The notes below the pieces were generated by a model that saw nothing but the letters and a program-made list of their open reading frames with translations, was not told the DNA's origin and made no database searches. Of a stretch of 6,470 nucleotides of DNA, positions 1 through 6,089 are shown in pieces (position 1 is the first letter of the stretch; the number at the start of each line of letters is the position of its first letter). Source of the stretch: DASZIT01 sp036489495 (GTDB lineage: Bacteria; Actinomycetota; Acidimicrobiia; Acidimicrobiales; RAAP-2); NCBI GenBank assembly GCA_036489495.1, contig DASXFR010000059.1, positions 1-6,470 of the forward strand, in the 5' to 3' direction. Made by a program: the position numbers and the translations under genes.

Positions 1-279
1 CTCTACTCCCACCCGGCGGTGGCCGACGTGGCCATCATCGGCCTGCCCGACGCCAAGACGGGGGAGCGGGCCTGCGCGGTGGTGGCGGTCAAGGAGGGCC
101 AGAGCTTCTCGATGGAGGCGATGGTGTCGTTCCTGAAGGAGAGGAGCCTGCGGGTCCAGGCCATCCCCGAGCAACTCGGACTGGTTCCGACGGTGCCGCG
201 GAACCCGGCCGGAAAGATCCTCAAACACAAGCTGCGTGAAGAGTTCGCGCCGTCTTCGAAAACAAGGAGCACGACATGA
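1..279 (+). CDS. AMP-forming acyl-CoA ligase, C-terminal fragment (5' end outside window)
   Basis: The reading frame is open from base 1 to a TGA at 277-279, giving 92 residues of the C-terminal lid domain of an ANL-superfamily (AMP-binding) ligase. Visible hallmarks are the lid segment beginning with HPAVADVAIIGLPD near residues 4-17, and the A10 motif NPAGKILKHKLR near residues 68-79. In that motif Lys72 (codon 214-216) is the invariant catalytic lysine for adenylation. The family makes acyl-CoA from a carboxylate, ATP and CoA in the cytoplasm. The adenylation core and substrate pocket lie outside the window, so the substrate cannot be read. Its stop codon overlaps the start of the dehydrogenase gene by four bases (ATGA), so the two are probably translationally coupled in one operon. 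The cluster context suggests a steroid or isoprenoid acid substrate, but an ordinary fatty acid is equally possible. Confidence 0.9.
   Translation, partial: LYSHPAVADVAIIGLPDAKTGERACAVVAVKEGQSFSMEAMVSFLKERSLRVQAIPEQLGLVPTVPRNPAGKILKHKLREEFAPSSKTRSTT
264..269 (+). promoter_or_regulatory. Ribosome binding site for the short-chain dehydrogenase
   Basis: AAGGAG lies six bases before the ATG at 276, inside the last codons of the upstream ligase. It is a strong Shine-Dalgarno match and fixes the dehydrogenase start, although this leaves about 30 residues before the Rossmann fold. Confidence 0.75.
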
Positions 280-1106
280 GCCCGATCAAACGAGTCACTC
301 TCGGTCAGGGCGGCAGCGAACACGATGCCGCCAACGCCGCCATCAGCGGCTTCGTCGGCCATCGGTTCACCGGCAAGGTGGCGGTGGTCACCGGGGCCGG
401 CTCGGGCATCGGCCAAGCGGTGGCCCAGCGGCTGGCCGCCGAGGGGGCGGAGGTTGCCGCGCTCGACATCGCCGAGGAAGGGTTGAAGTCGACGGTCGAT
501 CGGATTGAAGCGGCCGGTGGACAGGCGTCCGCCATCCGCTGCGACGTGAGCTCGGAGGAATCGGTGATCGCCGCGGTGGCGGCGGCGGTCGACGCCTTCG
601 GTACCCCCACCGTGGTCTGCAACGTGGCCGGGATCGGCGGGTTCTTCAACACCGTCGACATGCCCCTCGATCGCTGGGAGAAGATCCTGGCCGTCAACCT
701 GACCGGCACCTTCCTGGTCTGCAAGGCCGCACTCCCGCACCTTCTCGAGCACGGCGGGTGCATCGTCAACGTGGCGTCCAATGCCGGACTGATGGGCCAG
801 GCGTATTCGGCCGCCTACTGCGCCTCCAAGGCCGGGGTGCTGATGTTCTCCAAGGCCCTGGCCGCGGAGTACCTGAGCCGAGGGGTGCGGGTCAACGTGA
901 TCGCCCCCGGTGGGGTGGACACCCCGTTGGTCGGGAAGTTCGAGCTTCCCGAAGGCGGCGACTTCAGCGAGTTGAAGAGGATCATGTCGCCTCTGGGGTT
1001 CTCCACTCCGGCCGAGATGGCCGGGTCGGTTGCCTTTCTGGCCTCCGACGAGTCCTCGTACACCACCGGTGCGGTGCTGTCGGTGGACGGGGGACTGACC
1101 ATCTGA
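276..1106 (+). CDS. Short-chain dehydrogenase/reductase (SDR), classical type, NAD(H)-preferring
   Basis: This 276-residue protein is a classical SDR. It has the glycine-rich cofactor motif TGAGSGIG (39-46) and Asp64 at the end of the second beta strand, which usually selects NAD(H) over NADP(H). NVAG (116-119) is a variant of the structural NNAG motif. The catalytic set is Asn141, Ser168, Tyr181 and Lys185 (YCASK, 181-185), and the C-terminus carries the usual VDGG. Such enzymes oxidise or reduce hydroxyl/keto groups in the cytoplasm. The start at 276 is supported by AAGGAG six bases upstream and by the ATGA overlap with the preceding ligase. It leaves an unusual N-terminal extension of about 30 residues before RFTGKVAVVTG, with no signal-peptide character. 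The neighbours suggest oxidation of a steroid hydroxyl or a beta-hydroxyacyl-CoA intermediate. The SDR family is too broad to name the substrate, and I do not assign a gene symbol. Confidence 0.93.
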   Translation: MSPIKRVTLGQGGSEHDAANAAISGFVGHRFTGKVAVVTGAGSGIGQAVAQRLAAEGAEVAALDIAEEGLKSTVDRIEAAGGQASAIRCDVSSEESVIAAVAAAVDAFGTPTVVCNVAGIGGFFNTVDMPLDRWEKILAVNLTGTFLVCKAALPHLLEHGGCIVNVASNAGLMGQAYSAAYCASKAGVLMFSKALAAEYLSRGVRVNVIAPGGVDTPLVGKFELPEGGDFSELKRIMSPLGFSTPAEMAGSVAFLASDESSYTTGAVLSVDGGLTI

Positions 1107-1111
1107 TTGTT

Positions 1112-1136
1112 CCCGCATCCGTTTGCCCGCATCCGT
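1112..1136 (+). repeat. Short direct repeat in the SDR-DUF35 gap
   Basis: CCCGCATCCGT occurs at 1112-1122 and again exactly at 1126-1136, so the two copies have a 14-base period. They occupy nearly half of the 54-base gap (1107-1160), the longest gap in the window. It could be a paired protein-binding site or a chance duplication; no promoter hexamers are clear beside it. Confidence 0.5.
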
Positions 1137-1160
1137 CCCCGAAGAGATTGTTGAGTCAGC

Positions 1161-2147
1161 ATGACCCGCTTTGTCGAGAGCACGATCAAGTTCCCCTACA
1201 AGCGATCGTTGGGGCCGGTGATCGGTGCATTCATGACCGCGCTCACGGAACGACGGATCCTCGGGATCCGTTGTAACGGTTTGGTGCTGGTCCCACCGAT
1301 GGAGTGGGACCCGGGGACCGGGGCAGAACTTCCCCATGAGTTCGTGGAGGTGGGTCCGGTCGGTACCGTCGAATCCTGGACCTGGGTTCCGGTCCCTTCC
1401 GAGCAACATCCGCTGGATCATCCCTTTGCTTTTGCCTTCATCCGGCTCGACGGTGCCTCGACGCCGCTGTTCCACGCGGTGGATGCCGGCACGCCAGCCA
1501 GCCTCAAGGTGGGGGATCGGGTGGCTCCTCGATGGCGAGGCACCCGGACCGGGCGCATCGACGACATCATCTGTTTCGTCTCCGGCGACGACCCGGAAAC
1601 GTCCGGCGAGGATACCGGGGCAGCCGTCGAGCCGGTGACGGGTATGGACTACCTGGCATCGATCACCTATCGGAATCCCGTGCCCGAAGCCGCCGACCGT
1701 TCGGTGGCGGCGTCGAGGGAACATCGGTTGCTCGCGCTCCGTTGCCCCGTCTGTGAGCGGGTCTACGCCGGTGGACGGGGTTACTGCCCGATCGACGCCA
1801 TCGAGATCGGGCCGGAGGGCGAGATGGACCTGACTCCCCGAGGAACCATCACCAATTTCGTCGTCGTCACGCCGGTGCAGTACCCAGGGCAAACGGAGAC
1901 AGAGCCGTTCGTCCGGGCCTTTGTGCTGCTCGACGGCAGCGACGTCATCGTTCCCTACTCGCCAGTGATCGAGTTGCCGGCCGACCAGGTGCGGGTGGGC
2001 CAGCGAGTCGAAGCCGTCTGGGCCTCGCCCGCCGAAGAGCTGGACGAGGCCGGCGGCATGGGCGGGAGCTGGGGGTCGCTCCTCGGTTGGATTCCCAACG
2101 GAGAGCCGGCCATCGAGGATCCTGCCCTCGTCAACCGGATCTTCTGA
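1161..2147 (+). CDS. Tandem DUF35 (OB-fold / degenerate zinc-ribbon) protein, predicted partner of the thiolase-fold aldolases
   Basis: This 328-residue protein contains two DUF35 modules in a row. Module 1 has the typical leader FPYKRSLGPVIGAF (11-24), a ribbon-like segment around 36-54, and an OB-fold ending near VGDRVAPRW (Trp125). Module 2 has a zinc-ribbon segment at 195-212 and an OB-fold from about 225 to 287 ending in VGQRVEAVW. Ribbon 2 keeps Cys195, Cys198 and Cys209, but the fourth ligand is Asp212. Ribbon 1 keeps only Cys38, with Leu41, Asp50 and Thr53 at the other ligand positions. DUF35 proteins are partners of thiolase-fold enzymes, as in the M. tuberculosis ChsH2 DUF35-Ltp2 aldolase complex. 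Length and position match Rv3521 from memory. The gene sits two bases before the Ltp4-like gene. The ribosome site is weak, but ATG 1161 is preferred because a start at 1233 would delete the conserved leader. The likely role is assembly of, or CoA-substrate binding for, the Ltp3/Ltp4 pair. Confidence 0.88.
   Translation: MTRFVESTIKFPYKRSLGPVIGAFMTALTERRILGIRCNGLVLVPPMEWDPGTGAELPHEFVEVGPVGTVESWTWVPVPSEQHPLDHPFAFAFIRLDGASTPLFHAVDAGTPASLKVGDRVAPRWRGTRTGRIDDIICFVSGDDPETSGEDTGAAVEPVTGMDYLASITYRNPVPEAADRSVAASREHRLLALRCPVCERVYAGGRGYCPIDAIEIGPEGEMDLTPRGTITNFVVVTPVQYPGQTETEPFVRAFVLLDGSDVIVPYSPVIELPADQVRVGQRVEAVWASPAEELDEAGGMGGSWGSLLGWIPNGEPAIEDPALVNRIF
1253..1271 (+). repeat. Inverted repeat (hairpin) in the 5' part of the DUF35 gene
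   Basis: ACGGATCC (1253-1260) and GGATCCGT (1264-1271) are perfect complements around a three-base loop, TCG. The stem can extend outward through a G-T pair to about 1250-1274. It lies within the codons for ERRILGIRC, so the sequence may be driven by protein coding alone. Confidence 0.5.
1289..1311 (+). repeat. Second inverted repeat in the 5' part of the DUF35 gene
   Basis: GGTCCCAC (1289-1296) pairs perfectly with GTGGGACC (1304-1311) around a seven-base loop. It follows the 1253-1271 hairpin by 17 bases and is also within coding sequence. No T-run follows, so it is not a standard terminator. Confidence 0.45.
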
Positions 2148-2149
2148 TC

Positions 2150-3193
2150 ATGGGCGCAAACCCCGTGAGCTCCCGTCTCGGTGACCTCGCCGTCGTCGGG
2201 TGGGCCCAGACGCCGATGGTCCGTCACACCGACAAGACGGAGACCCAGCTGTTGATGGAGGTGATCACCGATGCCCTCGAGCCGCTCGACCTCACCCGGG
2301 CCGACATCGACTTCACCTGCCTGGGAAGTTGCGACTACATCACCGGCCAGGCGTTCTCCTTCGTCTCCAACCTGGACGCCATCGGCGCCTGGCCGCCCAA
2401 GCGGGACTCGCATGTGGAGATGGACGGGGCGTGGGCGCTCTACGAAGCCTGGCTCCGGCTGTCGGAAGGTGACATCCAGATCGCCGTGGTCACCGGATCC
2501 GGGAGGTCGTCGACGGGCGATCCGGCGCTGATCTATCCGATGGAGATGGACCCCTACTTCCTGGCCCCGTTGGGAGCCGACCCGCTGACCTTCGCCGCCC
2601 TTCAGGCCCGGGCGGCGATTGCCTCGGGGATCGCCGACGAGCGTTCGATGGCCGAAGTCGCGGTCCGCTCCCGGGGCAAGGGTGACGTCGAGGCACTCCT
2701 CGCCGAGGACTACCTCCGGGAGCCGCTCCGGCGCCACGATGTGCCCCCCATCACCGACGGTGCGGCCGCCATGGTGCTGGCCACCGGCGACCGGGCCCGC
2801 CAACTGGTGGAGCGGCCGGCGTACATCACCGGATTCGACCACCGGACCGAATGTCACAATCCGTCGTTCCGAGCCTTGGACGACTCCCCCTCGACCCGCC
2901 TCGCCGCCCAGGCCGCCGGTCTCGGCGACGGGCCGGTGGAGGTGGCCGAGTTACAGGCTGCCTTCAGCCACGAAGAGTTGCTGTTGCGAAAGGTCCTCGA
3001 CCTCGGTGATGAGGTGGTGGTGAACCCGTCGGGCGGCGCGCTTCGCTCCAATCCGATCATGGCCACCGGCCTCTGCCGCATCGGCTATGCCGCCGACCAC
3101 GTCTTCGGAGGCGGCAACCGGGCACTCGCCCATGCGACCTCGGGCCCCTGCCTGCAACAGAACCTCATCTGCATCCTGGAGGGACGGTCATGA
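2150..3193 (+). CDS. ltp4: Thiolase-fold lipid-transfer-like protein, Ltp4-like, predicted aldolase subunit
   Basis: This 347-residue protein has the thiolase fold but is shorter than a true thiolase (about 390 residues). The nucleophile loop reads HVEMDGAWAL (88-97), and by my alignment to the SCP2-thiolase motif Glu90 occupies the catalytic cysteine position. The usual GHP histidine loop reads GGALRSNP (295-302), with Asn301 replacing His. The C-terminal cysteine position appears to be His328 in HATSGPC (328-334). It therefore should not perform Claisen thiolysis. Related Ltp proteins are retro-aldolases of sterol side-chain breakdown, and Rv3522 (ltp4, about 354 residues from memory) is the closest match I recognise. 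ATG 2150 is chosen because it lies two bases after the DUF35 stop and directly precedes the conserved first strand LGDLAVVGWAQTP; an in-frame ATG at 2087 would overlap DUF35 by 61 bases. No strong ribosome site is seen, so coupling to DUF35 is likely. The gene overlaps the next by four bases. Confidence 0.85.
   Translation: MGANPVSSRLGDLAVVGWAQTPMVRHTDKTETQLLMEVITDALEPLDLTRADIDFTCLGSCDYITGQAFSFVSNLDAIGAWPPKRDSHVEMDGAWALYEAWLRLSEGDIQIAVVTGSGRSSTGDPALIYPMEMDPYFLAPLGADPLTFAALQARAAIASGIADERSMAEVAVRSRGKGDVEALLAEDYLREPLRRHDVPPITDGAAAMVLATGDRARQLVERPAYITGFDHRTECHNPSFRALDDSPSTRLAAQAAGLGDGPVEVAELQAAFSHEELLLRKVLDLGDEVVVNPSGGALRSNPIMATGLCRIGYAADHVFGGGNRALAHATSGPCLQQNLICILEGRS
3178..3183 (+). promoter_or_regulatory. 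Ribosome binding site for the Ltp3-like gene
   Basis: GGAGGG lies six bases before the ATG at 3190 and within the final codons of the Ltp4-like gene. Together with the ATGA overlap at 3190-3193 it fixes the start and suggests balanced production of the two subunits. Confidence 0.75.
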
Positions 3194-4353
3194 GCGCTCC
3201 TCCCGTCGCGGTCATCGGGGTGGGTCAGACCCACCACAAGTCTCGGCGCCTCGACGTTTCCTTCGGCGGGCTGGTCCGAGAAGCGGTGTTCCGGGCCCTC
3301 GATGACGCCCAGATGACCTTTGCCGACATCGACGCGGTGGTCCTGGGCAAAGCCCCGGACCTCTTCGAAGGAGTCATGAAGCCCGAGCTCTATTTGTCCG
3401 ACGCGCTCGGAGCCGTCGGCAAGCCGATGTTCCGGGTCCATACCGCGGGTTCGGTCGGCGGGACGACCGCCATCGTCGCCGCCTCGCATGTCCAGGCCGG
3501 CAAGCATCGCACCGTGCTGGCGGTGGCCTTCGAGAAGCAGTCCGAGGGCAATGCCCAATTCGCCCTCGGGAGCGGGAAGGGCGCGTCGCTGGGAGCCGGC
3601 GGGGCGTTTGCCCCGTTCATCCGGGCGTACATCCAGCGGAGTGGGGCCCCCGAACACATCGGGTGGAAGGTGGCCGTCAAGGACCGGCTGAACGCCTTGA
3701 AGAACCCCTACGCCCATCTCAAGATCGAGGACATTTCCATCGAGAAGGTCAGGTCCTCGCCGATGATGTGGGAGCCGATCCGGTTCCTGGAGTCGTGCCC
3801 ATCGTCCGACGGTGCCTGCGCGGTGGTGATAGCCGATGAGGCGGGCGGCCGGGCGGCCGCCGCCGACGGGCGTCCGCCGGCGTGGATCCTGGGCAGCTCC
3901 TCCCGGTCCGAGCCGCCGAGCTTCCCCGGGCGTGACCCGGTGCGACCCGCAGCGGCGCTGCAGTGTGCCGCCGACGTCTACGCCCAGGCCGGAATCACCG
4001 ATCCTCGTCGCCAAATCGACATGGCCGAGCTCTATGTGCCGTTCTCCTGGCTCGAGCCCATCTGGCTGGAGGCATTCGGATTCGCGGATGAGGGCGAGGG
4101 CTGGAAGCTGGTCGACGAGGGCGCCACCGAGCTCGGAGGCTCCCTTCCGATCAATGCCTCCGGGGGAGTCCTGTCCAGCAACCCGATCGGGGCTTCGGGA
4201 CTGCTCCGGTTCGCGGAGGCGGCCAACCAGGTGCGGGGTGCGGCCGGAGAGCATCAGGTCGACGGGGCAAAGGTCGCGCTCGGCATGGCCTATGGGGCCA
4301 ACAACCAGTACTTCAGCACCTGGGCGGTCGGGAGTTCGCCACGACCCGAGTGA
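3190..4353 (+). CDS. ltp3: Thiolase-fold lipid-transfer-like protein, Ltp3-like, predicted aldolase subunit
   Basis: This 387-residue protein is the full-length thiolase-fold partner of the preceding gene. It begins with the usual strand VAVIGVGQT (6-14). The nucleophile loop is VHTAGSVGG (83-91), where Gly87 aligns with the catalytic cysteine of SCP2-type thiolases. The GHP loop is ASGGVLSSNPIGASG (323-337), with Asn331 instead of His. The C-terminal CxGG loop is replaced by AYGANNQY (367-374), which offers tyrosines as possible acid/base residues. Loss of all the normal catalytic residues points to a different reaction, most likely retro-aldol C-C cleavage of a beta-hydroxyacyl-CoA. Length and order match Rv3523 (ltp3, about 394 residues from memory). 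Rhodococcus ltp3 and ltp4 are reported as essential for C24-branched sterol side-chain degradation. A heteromer with the Ltp4-like protein, held by the double DUF35 protein, is inferred. Start: GGAGGG six bases upstream. Confidence 0.88.
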   Translation: MSAPPVAVIGVGQTHHKSRRLDVSFGGLVREAVFRALDDAQMTFADIDAVVLGKAPDLFEGVMKPELYLSDALGAVGKPMFRVHTAGSVGGTTAIVAASHVQAGKHRTVLAVAFEKQSEGNAQFALGSGKGASLGAGGAFAPFIRAYIQRSGAPEHIGWKVAVKDRLNALKNPYAHLKIEDISIEKVRSSPMMWEPIRFLESCPSSDGACAVVIADEAGGRAAAADGRPPAWILGSSSRSEPPSFPGRDPVRPAAALQCAADVYAQAGITDPRRQIDMAELYVPFSWLEPIWLEAFGFADEGEGWKLVDEGATELGGSLPINASGGVLSSNPIGASGLLRFAEAANQVRGAAGEHQVDGAKVALGMAYGANNQYFSTWAVGSSPRPE

Positions 4354-4384
4354 GGGCGACCGCCGTAGCTGGTAGCAAAGGGAC

Positions 4385-6052
4385 ATGAGCGAAGCGACCG
4401 TCGCCGGCCTCCTGCGGGCGCGGGCGGGTGACAACCATCCGGCGTTGCTCTTCGAGGACGAGCGCTACACGTGGGCCGAGTTTATCGACGCCGGCCGTCG
4501 GCGGGCCCTCCTGGCTCTCGCCCTTCGGCGGGAGGGGCCGTTCCACATCGGCATCCTCCTCGACAACGTTCCCGAATTCCTGTTTTGGATCGCCGGATCG
4601 GCGCTGATCGGGGCCACCGCGGTCGGGATCAACCCCACCCGCCGCGGCGAGGAGTTGGCCCACGACATCCGCCATACCGACTGCCAGCTGATCATCACCG
4701 ACCACGGCCACCTCCCGCTCCTCGAAGGGCTCGACACCGGCGTCGAGTTGCCGCGGGTCATCCTCGTCGACACCCCTTCGTACGCGGCGTCGGTGGCCGC
4801 CCTGGCGGGAACCGAGCTGCCGATCGCCGACGTGGCCGGCTCCGACCACCTGTTGCTGCTCTTCACCTCGGGCTCCACCGGGGCGCCCAAGGCGGTGATC
4901 TGCAGCCAGCGGCGCCTGGCCGCCATCGCCACTATGACTCCGGACAAGTTCGGCATCTCCCGGGACACCGTCACCTATCAGTCGATGCCGCTGTTCCACG
5001 GCAACGCCCTGATGGCCAACTGGGCCCCGGTCGTCGGTGCCGGGGCGACGATGGCCATGGCCCGGAGGTTCTCGGCAACCAGGTTCCTCCCCGATGTCCG
5101 ACGGTTCGGCGCCTCGTTCTTCAACTACGTCGGCCGGTCGTTGGCCTACGTGTTGGCCACCCCCGAAGCTGTGGACGACGCCGACAATCCGCTGCGCCTC
5201 GGCTTCGGGACCGAGGCGTCGGCCCGGGACATGGAGACGTTCACCCGCCGGTTCGGCTGTGAGCTGCTGGAGAACTACGGCTCGAGCGAAGGCGCCATCA
5301 ACACCGAGAAGCCGGCCGGGGCGCCGGCCAACTCCATCGGCATGCCGCGTCCGGGAACCGATGTGGCCATTGTCGACCCCGGCACCCGCCGTGAGTGTCC
5401 ACCGGCCCGCTTCGACGCCGAGGGCGGACTGGTCAACGGCCACGAGGCCATCGGGGAGATCGTGGGACGGAACGTGGTCGGATCGTTCGAGGGCTACTAC
5501 AACAACGCCGAGGCCGAGGCCGAGCGGATCCGGAACGGCTGGTACTGGAGTGGCGACCTCGGCTACCGGGACGGGGACGGATGGTTCTACTTCGCCGGTC
5601 GGGGCGGGGACTGGCTCCGGGTCGACAGCGAGAACTTCGCCGCCGCTCCCATCGAGCGGATCCTCTCCCGCTATCCGACTGCGGTGATGGTCGCCGTCTA
5701 CCCGGTCCCCGATGCCCGCACCGGCGACCAGGTGATGGTGGCGATGGAACTGGAGCCGGGCGCCTCCTTCGACCCGAAAGGACTCCACCGCTTTCTGGCC
5801 GCCCAGCCCGACCTCGGGACCAAGTGGATGCCCCGGTTTGTCCGGATCGTGAACGAGATGCCCCTCACCGCCTCCAACAAGGTGCAGAAGCAACCCCTGC
5901 GTGACCAGCGATGGGAGACCCCGGACCCGGTGTTCTGGCAGCCGGAGCCGAACGGGGCCTATCGACCTCTGAACGACGATGACGTCGCCGACCTCCGTGC
6001 CCAATTCCTCCAGCACGGAAGAGCCGCGGTTCTCACCTCCCCCCGGACTTGA
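4385..6052 (+). CDS. fadD17: Acyl-CoA synthetase, FadD17-like (steroid side-chain acid activation)
   Basis: This 555-residue ANL ligase is complete. The phosphate-binding loop TSGSTGAPK spans 161-169. The adenine/Mg motif NYGSSEG is at 297-303, and YWSGD (387-391) supplies the ribose-binding Asp391. The hinge region is GRGGDWLRVDSEN, starting at about 405. The A10 lysine is Lys499 in SNKVQK, with Asn where most ligases have Gly; FadD17 is likewise non-canonical here. Many stretches (for example MPLFHGNA, FSATRFLPDVRR, NYVGRSLAYVLATPE) closely follow my recollection of M. tuberculosis FadD17. The protein has a tail of about 40 to 50 residues beyond FadD17's end. FadD17 and FadD19 are described as steroid side-chain CoA ligases, and FadD19 is tied to C24-branched sterols; the exact chain length used here is unknown. 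The gene starts 31 bases after the Ltp3-like stop. The purine run AAAGGGA (4377-4383) is unusually close to the ATG. Confidence 0.88.
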   Translation: MSEATVAGLLRARAGDNHPALLFEDERYTWAEFIDAGRRRALLALALRREGPFHIGILLDNVPEFLFWIAGSALIGATAVGINPTRRGEELAHDIRHTDCQLIITDHGHLPLLEGLDTGVELPRVILVDTPSYAASVAALAGTELPIADVAGSDHLLLLFTSGSTGAPKAVICSQRRLAAIATMTPDKFGISRDTVTYQSMPLFHGNALMANWAPVVGAGATMAMARRFSATRFLPDVRRFGASFFNYVGRSLAYVLATPEAVDDADNPLRLGFGTEASARDMETFTRRFGCELLENYGSSEGAINTEKPAGAPANSIGMPRPGTDVAIVDPGTRRECPPARFDAEGGLVNGHEAIGEIVGRNVVGSFEGYYNNAEAEAERIRNGWYWSGDLGYRDGDGWFYFAGRGGDWLRVDSENFAAAPIERILSRYPTAVMVAVYPVPDARTGDQVMVAMELEPGASFDPKGLHRFLAAQPDLGTKWMPRFVRIVNEMPLTASNKVQKQPLRDQRWETPDPVFWQPEPNGAYRPLNDDDVADLRAQFLQHGRAAVLTSPRT

Positions 6053-6082
6053 CGGTCGAGCCGGACCCGGGTCCGGTAGCGT
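6049..6082 (+). promoter_or_regulatory. Candidate leaderless promoter for the P450 gene
   Basis: TTGACG (6049-6054) resembles a -35 box and TAGCGT (6077-6082) fits the actinobacterial -10 pattern TANNNT. The -10 ends seven bases before the P450 ATG at 6090, so transcription could begin at or within a base of the start codon. No Shine-Dalgarno sequence precedes that ATG, which agrees with leaderless translation. The 22-base spacer is longer than the usual 17-19, so the -35 assignment is weak. The P450 could instead be read through from the upstream operon. Confidence 0.4.
6061..6076. promoter_or_regulatory. Perfect 16-base palindrome between fadD and the P450
   Basis: CCGGACCCGGGTCCGG is a perfect palindrome in the 37-base gap (6053-6089), ending one base before the candidate -10 box. 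It could be an operator for a dimeric repressor, or form a short RNA hairpin of six pairs around CCGG. No T-run follows, so a classic terminator is unlikely. It does not resemble the KstR-type operator AACnnGTT. Confidence 0.5.
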
Positions 6083-6089
6083 CACAGCT

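Noticed and set aside
1275..1282. AACGGTTT as a KstR-type operator
   Set aside because: It misses the AACnnGTT core by one base, lacks the flanking symmetry, and lies inside the DUF35 coding sequence.
3..1892. Long minus-strand open frame of 629 codons
   Set aside because: It lies opposite three well-recognised plus-strand genes, has a Gly/Arg/His-rich composition typical of GC-rich antisense frames, and shows no domain. The same applies to the minus-strand frames at 3085-4434 and 4313-6100.
2087..2149. Earlier ATG at 2087 for the Ltp4-like gene
   Set aside because: It would overlap the end of the DUF35 gene by 61 bases and adds 21 residues unlike the thiolase family; ATG 2150 immediately precedes the conserved first strand.
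4323..4364. Inverted repeat GGCGGTCG / CGACCGCC across the Ltp3-like stop codon, as a terminator
   Set aside because: The arms are only eight bases, separated by a 26-base loop, and no T-run follows; the next gene starts 31 bases after the stop and is probably cotranscribed.
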